Source: Methyloversatilis sp. XJ19-49
GTDB taxonomy: Bacteria > Pseudomonadota > Gammaproteobacteria > Burkholderiales > Rhodocyclaceae
Length of the DNA: 64,000 nucleotides
Direction: 5' to 3'
Assembly (NCBI RefSeq): GCF_024580145.1
Contig: NZ_JANINI010000006.1
Coordinates: 112,183 to 176,182, forward strand
Below the pieces are notes generated by a model. The model was not told the DNA's origin, did no database searches, and saw only the letters and a list, made by a program, of their open reading frames with translations. This document shows, piece by piece, positions 34,532-45,997 of this stretch. Within the stretch, counting starts at the first letter, position 1. Each line of letters opens with the position of its first letter. Position numbers and translations under genes: made by a program.

Positions 34532-35530
34532 ATGGCGTTGCGACGATGTGTCATCGTCGACCGATGCGCGAGCCTGCAGGGGAAAAAGGTGACTGGATTG
34601 ACGGCCGAATACGGCCTGTGGCTGTTGTTTGCAGTGGTGCTGGCGGAGCAGCTCGGGGTGCCGATTCCGGCCATGCCGCTGGTCATGCTTGCAGGCGCGC
34701 GCGTGGCCGACGACCCGATCTACGGGGTGATCGCCCTGCTGGTGGCGGTGCTGGCGTCGACGCTGGGTGATCTGGCCTGGTACGTCGCCGGGCGCCGGCA
34801 CGGCCATCGCGTGCTGAAACTCCTGTGCCGCATTTCGCTGTCGCCCGACACCTGCGTGCGCACCAGTGAGTCCACCTTCACGCGCTACGGTCTGGCGACG
34901 CTGGTGATCGCCAAGTTCGTGCCCGGCCTGTCCACGCTGGCGCCGCCGCTGGCCGGTGCGCTGGGCATGCGGCCGAGCGCCTTCATGCTGTTCAATACTG
35001 CCGGTGCCGTGCTGTGGGCCGGTGCAGCGCTGGCCATCGGGCTGGTGTTCCACGAACAGATCGGCGCCGTGCTCGACTATCTGGCCGGCCTGGGTTCGGT
35101 GGCGGCCGCGGTGGTCGGCACGCTGCTCGCGTTGTACATCGGGTATCGCTGGTTCGACCGCCAGCGCGCGATGAAGGCGCTGCGCGCGGTCCGGCTGGCG
35201 CCCGCCGACCTGCTTGACATGCTCGACAGCGGCGTCGACGTGACGGTGATTGACGTGCGCTCGGGGCTGATCACCGACGCCGAACCGGTGCGCATTCCCG
35301 GTGCGCTGCAGATCGCGCTCGAACGGATCGATGCCGAGGCGCACCGGCTGCCGCGCGACCGTCCGGTCATCGTGTATTGCGCGTGCCCGAACGACGTGTC
35401 GGCGGTGCGTGCCACCTTGAAGCTGCGCGCGGCCGGCATCGCCGACGCGCGTCCGCTGCTCGGCGGCATCGACGGCTGGAAGGCGGCCGGCTACCGGCTG
35501 GAAGCGATCGCGCCGGCCGCCGGCGTTTGA
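34532..35530 (+). CDS. DedA-family membrane protein fused to rhodanese
   Basis: Up to 332 aa. The DedA/SNARE-associated domain has several membrane helices (GLWLLFAVVLAEQLGVPIPA, FVPGLSTLAPPLAGALGM). A C-terminal rhodanese domain follows, with DVRSGLITDAEPVRIPGAL and active Cys in VYCACPNDVSA, then LLGGIDGWKAAGY. The start may be ATG at 34532 (GGAG nearby) or GTG at 34589 (AGGGG upstream). DedA proteins are membrane transporters or flippases. It stands 78 bases after the rnf group. Confidence 0.9.
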   Translation: MALRRCVIVDRCASLQGKKVTGLTAEYGLWLLFAVVLAEQLGVPIPAMPLVMLAGARVADDPIYGVIALLVAVLASTLGDLAWYVAGRRHGHRVLKLLCRISLSPDTCVRTSESTFTRYGLATLVIAKFVPGLSTLAPPLAGALGMRPSAFMLFNTAGAVLWAGAALAIGLVFHEQIGAVLDYLAGLGSVAAAVVGTLLALYIGYRWFDRQRAMKALRAVRLAPADLLDMLDSGVDVTVIDVRSGLITDAEPVRIPGALQIALERIDAEAHRLPRDRPVIVYCACPNDVSAVRATLKLRAAGIADARPLLGGIDGWKAAGYRLEAIAPAAGV

Positions 35531-35580
35531 CCCGGCTTGCGCAGCGCCGTAGGCTGCGCGCCCTTGTTGTCCATGTACTG

Positions 35581-35762
35581 AACCTGAAGACCTCATCAGT
35601 TGATCGCTTGAAACATCGATGGAAGACATTGCCCTTGCAACTTTCCTGCTTTCGCCCGGCTGCGTTGCTCGTCCGTGCAGGGAGCCATCCTGCTGCGTCA
35701 TCGCGCCTTGCCGTACACCGCCAACCCTGCCCAAGGCGTCGATCAAATGAGGTTTTCAGGTT
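35581..35762. repeat. MITE-like element with terminal inverted repeats
   Basis: The left end AACCTGAAGACCTCATCAG-TTGATC (35581-35605) and right end GATCAAATGAGGTTTTCAGGTT (35741-35762) are inverted copies differing by one base and a three-base gap. About 135 bases between them carry no open frame. The layout suggests a small non-autonomous element. It ends ten bases before the YegD-type gene, within its leader. Confidence 0.55.
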
Positions 35763-35771
35763 GAACGCATC

Positions 35772-37025
35772 ATGAGCCTGACCGCCTGCGGCATCGATTT
35801 CGGTACCTCCAACTCCACCGCCGCGGTGCACGACGGTGCGGTCGCCCGTCTGTTGCCGCTGGAAGCGGGTCGGCTGACGCTGCCGTCGGCCGTGTTCTTC
35901 AATCTCGACGAAGACACGATGTCGTTCGGTCGCGCCGCGCTCAACGAATACCTCGAAGGTTACGAGGGGCGGCTGATGCGCTCGATGAAAAGCCTGCTCG
36001 GCAGCGGCCTGATGGACACCGGCACCGATGTGGGCGGCCGTCACCTCGCGTTCCGCGACCTCATCGGCGGCTTTCTTGCCGAAATCCGCAAGCGCGCCGA
36101 AACCGCGGCGCGCTGCGGCTTCGACCAGGTGGTCATCGGCCGGCCGGTGTATTTCGTCGACGATGACCCCGAAGCCGATCAGCTGGCCGAAGACACGCTG
36201 GCGCAGATCGTGCGCGGACTGGGCTTCCGCGACGTCAGTTTCCAGTTCGAACCGATCGCCGCGGCGCATGCGTTCGAACAGACGGTCGAGCGGGAATCGC
36301 TGGTGCTGGTGGTCGACATCGGCGGCGGCACGTCCGACTTTTCCCTGGTCCGCCTGTCGCCCGAGCGGCGCAATGCGACCGACCGCAGCGCCGATCTGCT
36401 GGGCACCAGCGGCGTGCATATCGGTGGCACCGATTTCGACAAGCGGCTCTCGCTCGCCTGCGTCATGCCGGAGCTGGGCATGGGCGGTCTGCTGGCCAGC
36501 GGCGCCATCCTGCCCAACACCACCTATTTCCAGCTGGCTACCTGGCACACCATCCATCTCGCCTATCCGCGCGCCGTGCTCGCCAGCCTGCAGGACATGC
36601 GACTCGACGTGGTCGACACGAAGCGCTTCGACCGCCTGCTGCGCGTGGTGCGCGAGCGCAGCGGCCACCGCATCGCCATGCGCTCGGAAGCGGCGAAGAT
36701 CGAACTGTCGCAGGCACTCGCCTGCGAGCTCGATCTCGATGTGGCCGAAGCCGGCCTGGCGGTGACCCTGACGCGCCCACAGTTCGAAGCTGCCATCTCA
36801 GCCGAGATAGAACGTGTGTGCGCCGCCGCGCAGCGCTGCCTGGATCACGCCGGTGTGCGGGCGGATACGCTCGACACGCTGTTCTTCACCGGCGGATCGA
36901 GTGCCGTGCCGGTGCTGCGTGACGCGCTGTCGCGGCGCTTCCCGAAAGCCCGCCCGGTGGAGGGCGACCTGTACGGCAGCGTCGGCTGCGGCCTGGCCGT
37001 CGTGGCGAGGCAGCGCTACGGTTGA
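35772..37025 (+). CDS. YegD-type Hsp70-family protein
   Basis: A 417-aa protein with an Hsp70/actin ATPase fold but no substrate-binding domain. It shows [35 protein letters not shown] and [16 protein letters not shown]. This length and order match YegD, an uncharacterised chaperone-like ATPase. Its 5' leader is formed by the end of the inverted-repeat element. It is monocistronic by spacing. Confidence 0.9.
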   Translation: MSLTACGIDFGTSNSTAAVHDGAVARLLPLEAGRLTLPSAVFFNLDEDTMSFGRAALNEYLEGYEGRLMRSMKSLLGSGLMDTGTDVGGRHLAFRDLIGGFLAEIRKRAETAARCGFDQVVIGRPVYFVDDDPEADQLAEDTLAQIVRGLGFRDVSFQFEPIAAAHAFEQTVERESLVLVVDIGGGTSDFSLVRLSPERRNATDRSADLLGTSGVHIGGTDFDKRLSLACVMPELGMGGLLASGAILPNTTYFQLATWHTIHLAYPRAVLASLQDMRLDVVDTKRFDRLLRVVRERSGHRIAMRSEAAKIELSQALACELDLDVAEAGLAVTLTRPQFEAAISAEIERVCAAAQRCLDHAGVRADTLDTLFFTGGSSAVPVLRDALSRRFPKARPVEGDLYGSVGCGLAVVARQRYG

Positions 37026-37130
37026 TCCGCCGTTGCGCGGCCGCAGAGGCTGTGGGAGCCATCCTTGACGCGATGGTGGCACTGTGGGCGAGGTCCCCTG
37101 TGCAAGTGGCCCCCTGTTTGAGCGACGACC

Positions 37131-37230
37131 TGTGGGAGCGGCGGCCTGTGGGAGCGGCGGCCTCGCCGCGATCGGCGCGTTGATCAGCGATCATCGCGGT
37201 ATCGATCGCGGCGAGGCCGCCGCTCCCACA
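37131..37230. repeat. REP hairpin of the GTGGGAGCGGCGGCC class
   Basis: Two arms, GTGGGAGCGGCGGCCTCGCC (around 37148) and GGCGAGGCCGCCGCTCCCAC (around 37210-37229), face each other over about 40 bases. An extra partial copy lies just before (37131-37147). This class is common in Xanthomonas and Pseudomonas and differs from the other REPs in the window. Degenerate GTGGGAGCC pieces lie at 37050-37090. The 309-base gap 37026-37334 has no gene. Confidence 0.8.
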
Positions 37231-37318
37231 GCAAGCTCCCACAGCAAGCTCCCACAGCAAGCTCCCACAGCAAGCTCCCACAGCAAGCTCCCACAGCAAG
37301 CTCCCACAGCAAGCTCCC
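37222..37318. repeat. 13-bp tandem repeat, seven copies
   Basis: Seven exact copies of GCTCCCACAGCAA (37222-37312) and a truncated eighth form a minisatellite. The unit equals the REP arm end (GCTCCCAC) plus AGCAA, so it looks like slippage or expansion of a REP edge. It lies immediately 3' of the sigma54 activator gene (stop at 37335). Confidence 0.92.
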
Positions 37319-37334
37319 GCAGCCAGCCCTCGGC

Positions 37335-39413
<2,079 letters not shown>

Positions 39414-39467
39414 CGGTCATCACGGGGTCGCTGGACCCTCGATCAGACCGGCGCGACAGCGCCAACC

Positions 39468-40973
39468 TTACCCTTCGGTGCCCGGCGTGCCCGCGACCGG
39501 TCGTGGCCGTGTGTCATCGGTCACGGCCGGCTGCCAGCCGCCGCCCAGCGCGCGGAACGATGCCACTGCGGCCCGCGCGGCGTCGGCTTCGGCCTGGATG
39601 CGCGCGTCGCGCGCGCGCAGCAGCCGGCTGTCGGCGTCGAGCACCTCGACCAGACTGACCACGCCGCCCTGCCAGGCCGCGAAGGCGCGCGTGCGTGCCC
39701 GGGTCAGCGCCGCCTCGCCGGTGCTCAGCGTCGCGGCCTGCGCCTCGCGCTTGACCAGCGCGGTGAACGCATTCTCGACCTCTTCGGTGGCACGCAGCAC
39801 GGCCTGCCGGTAGAGCGCCAGCGCCTCGGCTTCGCCGCCGCGGGCGGCGGCCACTTCGGCATCGACACGCCCGAAGTCGAACAGGCGCCAGCGCAGGCCG
39901 GCGGCCAGACGCGCCTGCGCGGCGCCCGACGCGATCAGGCTGCCACCGCCCGCCGTGGCAAAACCCAGCAGGCCGGTCAGCGCCATGCGCGGGTAGTACG
40001 CGGCGATGGCTTCGCCGATGCGCGCATTCGAGGCTGCCAGCCGGTATTCGGCCGCCATCAGGTCGGGCCGGCGCCGGATCAGGCTGGCGGGGCCGCCCGC
40101 AGTGGCGACCGCCGGCGCACGCGGCAGCGCAGCGGGCAGTTCCAGTTCGGCGCGCCAGTGGCCGGGGGCTTCGCCGGTCAGCACGTCGAGCGCGAACATC
40201 GCGGCATCGCGCCCGGCTTCGAGTGCGGGCAGCGCGGCCTCGACTTCCGCCAGCGCACCCTGTGCCTGATCGTGCTGCAGTTCGGCGGCCAGACCGCGCG
40301 ACACCTGCAGCGCAATCAGCCCGACCAGACGGCGCTGCGTATCGATCTGTTCGTGCAGCACCTGCAGCCGCGACTGCAGCGCCCGCACATATATATAGGT
40401 GTCGGCCGCCTGCGCGACGACGGCCAGTCGCGCGCCAGCCTCGCCGGCACCGGCCGCCAGATAGTCGGCGCGGGCGGCGTCCTCGCCGCGCTGCAGGCCG
40501 CCGAACAGGTCCAGTTCCCAGCTGGACCCCGCATTGAGTGCGTATTCGTCGGCCGTGCGGTCAAAGCCGGGGCGCGCGTCGAGCAGGCGACCCAGCGGCG
40601 TCTGCATCGACAGCCGGCCGGTGGCCGCCTCGGCGCCCAACTGGCCGGACGGTCGCTGGATGGCCGTGCGCACCGCCAGTCCGGCGCGCGCCTGTTCGAG
40701 CCGTGCCGCCGCGATCGCCAGATCGAGGTTGCCGGCCAGCACGCGCGCGACGATGCGGTCGAGCAGCGGGTCGTCGAAGCCGGTCCACCAACGCGCAGGA
40801 TCTTCGGCACCGGCCGGTGCGCTGCGCGCGTCGACGGCGTTGGCCGACACGAAATGCGTGCCGGTCGTTGGCTCGGGGCGGCGGAAGTCGGGGCCGACCG
40901 CGCAGCCGCCCAGGGTGAGGCCGGTCAGCATCCAGACAGCGGCAGTCGGCAGGCGGCGGAGGGATGACGGCAT
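39468..40973 (-). CDS. RND efflux outer-membrane lipoprotein (NodT/OprM family)
   Basis: A 501-aa TolC-type channel. The lipoprotein signal peptide ends with lipobox LGGCAVG, then PDFRRPEP as in OprM/NodT. Two long repeated coiled-coil and beta-strand halves follow (ARLEQARAGLAVRTAIQRPS; RRRPDLMAAEYRLAASNARI). It forms the exit duct for the RND pump at 42.9 kb. It diverges from the tetR gene over 81 bases with GTTAC-type operator half-sites. Confidence 0.92.
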   Translation of the reverse strand: MPSSLRRLPTAAVWMLTGLTLGGCAVGPDFRRPEPTTGTHFVSANAVDARSAPAGAEDPARWWTGFDDPLLDRIVARVLAGNLDLAIAAARLEQARAGLAVRTAIQRPSGQLGAEAATGRLSMQTPLGRLLDARPGFDRTADEYALNAGSSWELDLFGGLQRGEDAARADYLAAGAGEAGARLAVVAQAADTYIYVRALQSRLQVLHEQIDTQRRLVGLIALQVSRGLAAELQHDQAQGALAEVEAALPALEAGRDAAMFALDVLTGEAPGHWRAELELPAALPRAPAVATAGGPASLIRRRPDLMAAEYRLAASNARIGEAIAAYYPRMALTGLLGFATAGGGSLIASGAAQARLAAGLRWRLFDFGRVDAEVAAARGGEAEALALYRQAVLRATEEVENAFTALVKREAQAATLSTGEAALTRARTRAFAAWQGGVVSLVEVLDADSRLLRARDARIQAEADAARAAVASFRALGGGWQPAVTDDTRPRPVAGTPGTEG

Positions 40974-40992
40974 GGCGCGCTCCTGATAAAGA

Positions 40993-41046
40993 GTTACAAG
41001 TTTATATACTCGTTACTCGTTGTCAATGCAGGGTCGACCTTGTAAC
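40993..41046. promoter_or_regulatory. Divergent promoter/operator region of the efflux system
   Basis: GTTACAAG (40993-41000) and its complement CTTGTAAC (41039-41046) flank TATATA-type -10 material and further GTTACTCG half-sites. This is a plausible TetR operator controlling both the lipoprotein and tetR genes. The same GTTAC/GTAAC words recur before the adaptor gene. Confidence 0.55.
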
Positions 41047-41054
41047 CTTGCTTC

Positions 41055-41687
41055 ATGGATGACATCGCAGCCCACGACACCCCTTTGGCGACCGGTCAGC
41101 GCGGCCCGGTCGAACACGAACGGCGCGAGCAGATCATCGCCGCCGCCGACGAACACTTCCGTCACTACGGTTACCAGAAGACCACGGTGGCCGACCTGGC
41201 GCGCGCCATCGGCGTGTCGAGCGCCTACGTCTATCGCTTCTTCGAGTCCAAGCAGGCGATCGGCGAAGCGGTCTGCAGGATGACGCTGCAGCCGCTGGAC
41301 GAACGGCTGATGGCCATCGCGAGCGAGGACACGTCGGCATCCGATCGGCTGAGACGCTTCTACCGCGCGCTTTTCGAAGAAGGCTTCGAACTGTTTTTCA
41401 ACGAGCGCCGGCTGCACGACATCGTGGTTGCGGCGGTCGAAGAGGGCTGGGGCTCGGTGGCGCAGCACAAGGACGCCATCCTGCAGGCGCTGTGCCGCAT
41501 CGTCGCCGATGGCCGCGAGCGAGGCGAATTCGAGCGCAAGACGCCGCTCGACGAGGTGTGCCGCGCCATCTTCGTCACCACGTCGCCGTTCTGCCATCCG
41601 GTGATGCTCGAGCAGACGCCGCGCGAGGAGATCGCCGTGAATGCGGCGGCGGTGTCCAGCCTGGTGCTGCGCAGCCTTTCGCCTTGA
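41055..41687 (+). CDS. TetR-family regulator of the efflux genes
   Basis: A 210-aa repressor. The HTH is EQIIAAADEHFRHYGYQKTT followed by VADLARAIGVSSAYVYRFFESK. A ligand domain of helices follows. It lies between the outer-membrane and pump genes and has dyad operators on both sides, so it most likely represses the whole set until a toxic ligand binds. Confidence 0.92.
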   Translation: MDDIAAHDTPLATGQRGPVEHERREQIIAAADEHFRHYGYQKTTVADLARAIGVSSAYVYRFFESKQAIGEAVCRMTLQPLDERLMAIASEDTSASDRLRRFYRALFEEGFELFFNERRLHDIVVAAVEEGWGSVAQHKDAILQALCRIVADGRERGEFERKTPLDEVCRAIFVTTSPFCHPVMLEQTPREEIAVNAAAVSSLVLRSLSP

Positions 41688-41701
41688 GCGACAGTTTTCA
41701 G

Positions 41702-41733
41702 GTTACTAGTTGACTTATTCGTAACTTGTTACG
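41702..41733. promoter_or_regulatory. Probable TetR operator before the adaptor gene
   Basis: A perfect dyad CGTAACTTGTTACG lies at 41720-41733. A wider GTTAC...GTAAC pair spans 41702-41725 and overlaps a TTGACT -35 box at 41710. The words match those in the divergent region at 40993-41046. Confidence 0.6.
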
Positions 41734-41767
41734 AAACTGGGCGCTCTCTTTCCGAAAGTGCCCGGTC

Positions 41768-42901
41768 ATGGATGCCCGCCCGCTTCGCCGCCCCGCCGTC
41801 ATCGGCGTCGTATTCGCAATCCCTCTCGTTCTTGCCCTCGCCGCATGCACCCAGCCGGCACAACCCGATCCGCGCACCGGTGTGCCGCGCGTGGCCGTCG
41901 CCGTCGTGCAGCCGGATCGTGCGGCGTCGCAGTCCTACACCGGCGTGGTGACGTCGCGCGTGGTCGGTGATCTGGGTTTCCGGGTCGCCGGCAAGGTGGT
42001 CGAGCGTCTGGTCGATACCGGTCAGACGGTACGGCGCGGCCAGCCGCTGATGCGCCTCGATGCCGCCGACCTCGATCTGGCGCTCGCGGCGCAGGCCGCG
42101 GCGGTCGAGGCGGCGCGGGCGCGCGCGATACAGGCGCGCGCCGACGAGCAGCGGCTGCGCGGAATGGTGGAGCAGGGCGCCGTGTCGGCCCAGGTGCGCG
42201 ACCAGGCGGTCGCCGGCGCCGACAGCGCGCAGGCCCTCCTCGACGCGGCGCTGGCGCAGCAGCAGGTGGCGCGCAATGCGGCCGGCTACGCGCTGCTGGT
42301 GGCTGACAGCGATGGCGTGGTGGTGGACACCCTCGTCGAGCCGGGCCAGGTGGTGCGCGCCGGCGAGCCGGTCGTGCGGCTGGCGCGCTCGGGGGCGCGC
42401 GAGGCGCTGGTCAACCTGCCCGAATCGGTGCGCCCGGCCGTCGGCTCGGGCGCCACCGCCACCTTGCACAGCCTGCCGGACACCACCTTCACGGCCCGCC
42501 TGCGCCAGTTGTCCGACGCGGCCGACCCGCGCAGCCGCACCTTCGAAGCGCGCTACCTGCTCGACGGCGCCGCGGCGCAGGCACCGATCGGCAGCACGGT
42601 GACCCTTGCGCTCGACCGCATGTCGGGCGAAGCAGCGGGCGAGCGGGTGCGGGTGCCGATCGCCGCGCTGCACGACGCCGGCCAGGGCCCGGGCGTGTGG
42701 GTGATCGAACAGGCCGGCGACACCAGCCGAGTCACCTTCCGCCCGGTCACGCTGGCCGGTCTGGGTCACGACAGCGCGTCGATTTCCGCCGGCCTGAGTG
42801 CCGGCGAACGCATCGTCGCGCTCGGCGCCCACCTGCTGCGCGAAGGCAGCGCCGTGCGCGGCCTCGACACGACGCTCGCCGCTGCGGGGCGTGCGCCATG
42901 A
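41768..42901 (+). CDS. RND efflux periplasmic adaptor (membrane fusion protein)
   Basis: A 377-aa lipoprotein adaptor. The signal peptide ends LALAACTQ. Lipoyl half-motifs are GDLGFRVAGKVVERLVDTGQ and ADSDGVVVDTLVEPGQVVRA, with an alpha-helical hairpin between them and beta-barrel and proximal domains after. The ATG at 41768 is taken because the upstream part lacks signal character. It overlaps the pump gene by four bases. Confidence 0.92.
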   Translation: MDARPLRRPAVIGVVFAIPLVLALAACTQPAQPDPRTGVPRVAVAVVQPDRAASQSYTGVVTSRVVGDLGFRVAGKVVERLVDTGQTVRRGQPLMRLDAADLDLALAAQAAAVEAARARAIQARADEQRLRGMVEQGAVSAQVRDQAVAGADSAQALLDAALAQQQVARNAAGYALLVADSDGVVVDTLVEPGQVVRAGEPVVRLARSGAREALVNLPESVRPAVGSGATATLHSLPDTTFTARLRQLSDAADPRSRTFEARYLLDGAAAQAPIGSTVTLALDRMSGEAAGERVRVPIAALHDAGQGPGVWVIEQAGDTSRVTFRPVTLAGLGHDSASISAGLSAGERIVALGAHLLREGSAVRGLDTTLAAAGRAP

Positions 42902-45900
42902 GCCGCCTCAACCTGTCGGCGCTCGCCGTGCGCGAACGCGCGGTCACGTTGTTCCTGATCATCGCGGTGGCGGTGTCCGGCGTGTTTGCCTTCTTCAAGC
43001 TGGGCCGGGCCGAAGACCCGGTGTTCAGCATCAAGGTGATGACCTTCAGCGCCGCCTGGCCCGGTGCCACCGCACAGCAGATGCAGGATCTGGTGGCCGA
43101 GCCGCTGGAAAAGCGTATGCAGGAACTGGCCGGCTACGACCGGGTGGAAACCTTCACCCGGCCCGGCCTGGTGTTCGCCACGCTGACGCTGAAGGATTCG
43201 ACCCGCCCGGCCGACGTGCCGGAGCAGTTCTACCAGGCGCGCAAGAAGTTGGGTGACGAGGCGCGGCGCCTGCCGCCCGGCGTCTACGGGCCGTTCATCA
43301 ATGACGAATATTCCGACGTGAATTTCGCGCTGTATGCGCTCAAGGCGCGCGACCTGCCGCAACGCGATCTGGTGCGCGAGGCGGAGCGGCTGCGCGAGCG
43401 GCTGCTGCGCGTGCCCGGTGTGAACAAGGTGAACATCATCGGCGAGCGGCCGGAGCGGGTGTTCGTCGAGCTGTCGTACGAGCGGCTGACCACGCTGGGC
43501 ATCGATGCGCGCGACATTTTCGACGCGCTGGCGCGACAGAACGCGGTGACGCCGGCCGGCTCGGTCGGCACCGACGGCCCGCGCGTGTTCCTGCGGCTCG
43601 ACGGCGCCTACGCCGGTGTCGACACGCTGCGCGACACCCCGGTGCGCGCCGGCGACCGCACCTTCCGGCTGGGCGACATCGCCGACATCCGGCGCGGCTT
43701 CGAGGATCCGGCCACCTTCCTGATCCGCCACGACGGTGAGCCGTCGATGATCGTCGGCGTGGTGATGCGGCCCGGCTGGAACGGCCTGGAGCTTGACCGC
43801 GCACTCGCCGCCGAAGAAGCGGCCCTCGCCGCCGAACTGCCGCTCGGCCTCAGCTTCACGAAGATTTCCGACCAGGCGGTGAACATCACCCAGGCGGTGG
43901 ACGAATTCATGCTGAAGTTCTTCGTCGCGCTGGCGGTGGTGACCGGCGTGAGCTTCCTGTCGCTCGGCTGGCGCGAGGGCGTGATCGTCGCCGCGGCGGT
44001 GCCGCTGACGCTGGCGGCCGTCTTCATCGTCATGCTGATGACCGGGCGCGAATTCGACCGCATCACGCTGGGTGCGCTCATCCTGTCACTCGGCCTGCTG
44101 GTGGACGACGCCATCATCGCCATCGAGATGATGGTGGTGAAGATGCAGGAAGGCATGGCGCGCGTCGAAGCGGCCGCACACGCGTGGACGGTGACCGCCG
44201 CGCCCATGCTGTCCGGCACCGCGGTGACGGTGATCGGCCTGATGCCGGTCGGCTTCGCCGCGTCGAGCGCGGGTGAGTACGCGGGCAACATTTTCTGGAT
44301 CGTCGCCTTTTCGCTGCTGATGTCCTGGCTGGTCGCCGTGGTGTTCACGCCCTATCTGGGCGTCAAACTGCTGCCGGCCGTGGCCGCCGTGCCCGGCGGC
44401 GCCCGCGCCATCTACGATACGCCGCGCTACCGGCAGCTGCGCGCGCTGGTCGCGTGGTGCGTGCGGCGCAAGGGCACGGTGGCGCTGGTCGTGCTGCTGA
44501 TGTTCGGTGCATCGGTGGCGGCGATGGTCGTCGTGAAGAAGCAGTTCTTCCCGGTGTCCGAGCGGCCGGAACTGATCGTCGAGGTGACGCTGCCGTCCGG
44601 CAGCGACATCGCCGCCACGCAGCGCACGACCGAAACGGTCGAGGGCTGGCTCAGGCAGCAACCGGAGTCGCGCGTCGTCACCGCGTACATCGGGCAGGGC
44701 GCGCCGCGCTTCTTCTTTTCGCTGTCGCAGGAACTGCCCGATCCGGCATTCGCCAAGATCATCGTGCTGACCGCCGGCGCCGCGGAACGCGACCGTCTCA
44801 GGCAGCGACTGCGCGAACGCGTCGCCGAGGGCCTCGCGCCGGAGGCGCGCGTGCGTGCCACGCAACTGCTGTTCGGCCCGCCGGTGCCGTTCCCGGTGTC
44901 CTACCGCGTCAGCGGCCCGGACCTCGACCGGCTGCGCGCCATCGCCAGCGACGTCGAGGCGGTGATGCGCGCCCACCCGGACATGCGCGAGGTGCACCGC
45001 GACAATACAGGGCCGGCCGCCACGCTGCGCTTCGTGCTCGATCAGTCGCGGCTGCGTCAGATCGGCCTGTCGCCGGCCGAGGCGGCACAGCAGCTGCAGT
45101 TCCTGCTCGACGGTGTGACGGTGACGGAGCTGCGCGAAGACATCCGTTCGGTGGCGGTGGTGGCGCGCGTCGGCGGTCGCGATCGAAGCGATCCGGCCAC
45201 GCTCGACGCCCTGTCGCTGATCGCCGCCGACGGCCGGCGCATTCCGCTGGCCCAGATCGGCCGCACCGAGGTGCAGCAGGAAGAGCCGGTGCTGCACCGG
45301 CGCGACCGCCACCCGACCATCGTGGTGCGCGGCGACATCGCAGAGCATGTGCAGCCGCCGGACGTGTCGGCCGGCATCGACCGTGCGCTGACCGACCTGC
45401 GCGCCGCGCTGCCGGACGGCTACCGCATCGACACCGGCGGCTCGATCGAGGAAAGCAACAAGGCCAATCTCGCGCTGGCGGCGGTGTTCCCGGTCATGCT
45501 GCTGCTGATGCTGACGGTGATCATGATCCAGGTGCGTTCCTTTTCCGCGATGACCATGGTGTTCCTGACGGCGCCGCTCGGGCTGATCGGTGCGGCGCCC
45601 GCGCTGCTGCTGTTCGACCAGCCGTTCGGCTTCAACGCCATCCTCGGCCTGATCGGGCTGGCCGGCATCCTGATGCGCAACACGCTCATCCTGGTCGGCC
45701 AGATCGAAGCCAACAGTGCCGCCGGCCTGGATCGCTACGACGCCGTCGTCGAGGCCACGGTGCAGCGTGCCCGGCCGGTGCTGCTGACTGCAGTGGCGGC
45801 GGTGCTGGCGTTCATCCCGCTGACCACCTCGACCTTCTGGGGCGCGCTGGCCTATACCTTGATCGGGGGGACCGCGGTCGGCACCGTGCTGACGCTGCTG

Positions 45901-45996
45901 TTCCTGCCGGCGCTGTTCGCGCTGTGGTTCCGCATCGGCGCACCGGCCGCCGGACACGCCCCTTCGCGTCCCCCTCGCTTGCAGACGGAGCACTGA
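42898..45996 (+). CDS. RND family efflux pump
   Basis: A 1032-aa inner-membrane proton antiporter of the AcrB/MexF superfamily. Twelve membrane helices surround two large periplasmic loops. The proton-relay region includes LGLLVDDAIIAIEMMVVKMQ. The second half includes SIEESNKANLALAAVFPVML. It starts MSRLNLSALAVRERAVTLFL. The missing outer-membrane gene is present upstream, so the tripartite pump is complete. Confidence 0.95.
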   Translation: MSRLNLSALAVRERAVTLFLIIAVAVSGVFAFFKLGRAEDPVFSIKVMTFSAAWPGATAQQMQDLVAEPLEKRMQELAGYDRVETFTRPGLVFATLTLKDSTRPADVPEQFYQARKKLGDEARRLPPGVYGPFINDEYSDVNFALYALKARDLPQRDLVREAERLRERLLRVPGVNKVNIIGERPERVFVELSYERLTTLGIDARDIFDALARQNAVTPAGSVGTDGPRVFLRLDGAYAGVDTLRDTPVRAGDRTFRLGDIADIRRGFEDPATFLIRHDGEPSMIVGVVMRPGWNGLELDRALAAEEAALAAELPLGLSFTKISDQAVNITQAVDEFMLKFFVALAVVTGVSFLSLGWREGVIVAAAVPLTLAAVFIVMLMTGREFDRITLGALILSLGLLVDDAIIAIEMMVVKMQEGMARVEAAAHAWTVTAAPMLSGTAVTVIGLMPVGFAASSAGEYAGNIFWIVAFSLLMSWLVAVVFTPYLGVKLLPAVAAVPGGARAIYDTPRYRQLRALVAWCVRRKGTVALVVLLMFGASVAAMVVVKKQFFPVSERPELIVEVTLPSGSDIAATQRTTETVEGWLRQQPESRVVTAYIGQGAPRFFFSLSQELPDPAFAKIIVLTAGAAERDRLRQRLRERVAEGLAPEARVRATQLLFGPPVPFPVSYRVSGPDLDRLRAIASDVEAVMRAHPDMREVHRDNTGPAATLRFVLDQSRLRQIGLSPAEAAQQLQFLLDGVTVTELREDIRSVAVVARVGGRDRSDPATLDALSLIAADGRRIPLAQIGRTEVQQEEPVLHRRDRHPTIVVRGDIAEHVQPPDVSAGIDRALTDLRAALPDGYRIDTGGSIEESNKANLALAAVFPVMLLLMLTVIMIQVRSFSAMTMVFLTAPLGLIGAAPALLLFDQPFGFNAILGLIGLAGILMRNTLILVGQIEANSAAGLDRYDAVVEATVQRARPVLLTAVAAVLAFIPLTTSTFWGALAYTLIGGTAVGTVLTLLFLPALFALWFRIGAPAAGHAPSRPPRLQTEH

Positions 45997-45997
45997 A

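Noticed and set aside
37222-37318. Short CRISPR-like array
   Set aside because: The repeats are contiguous 13-base units with no spacers and no cas genes nearby.
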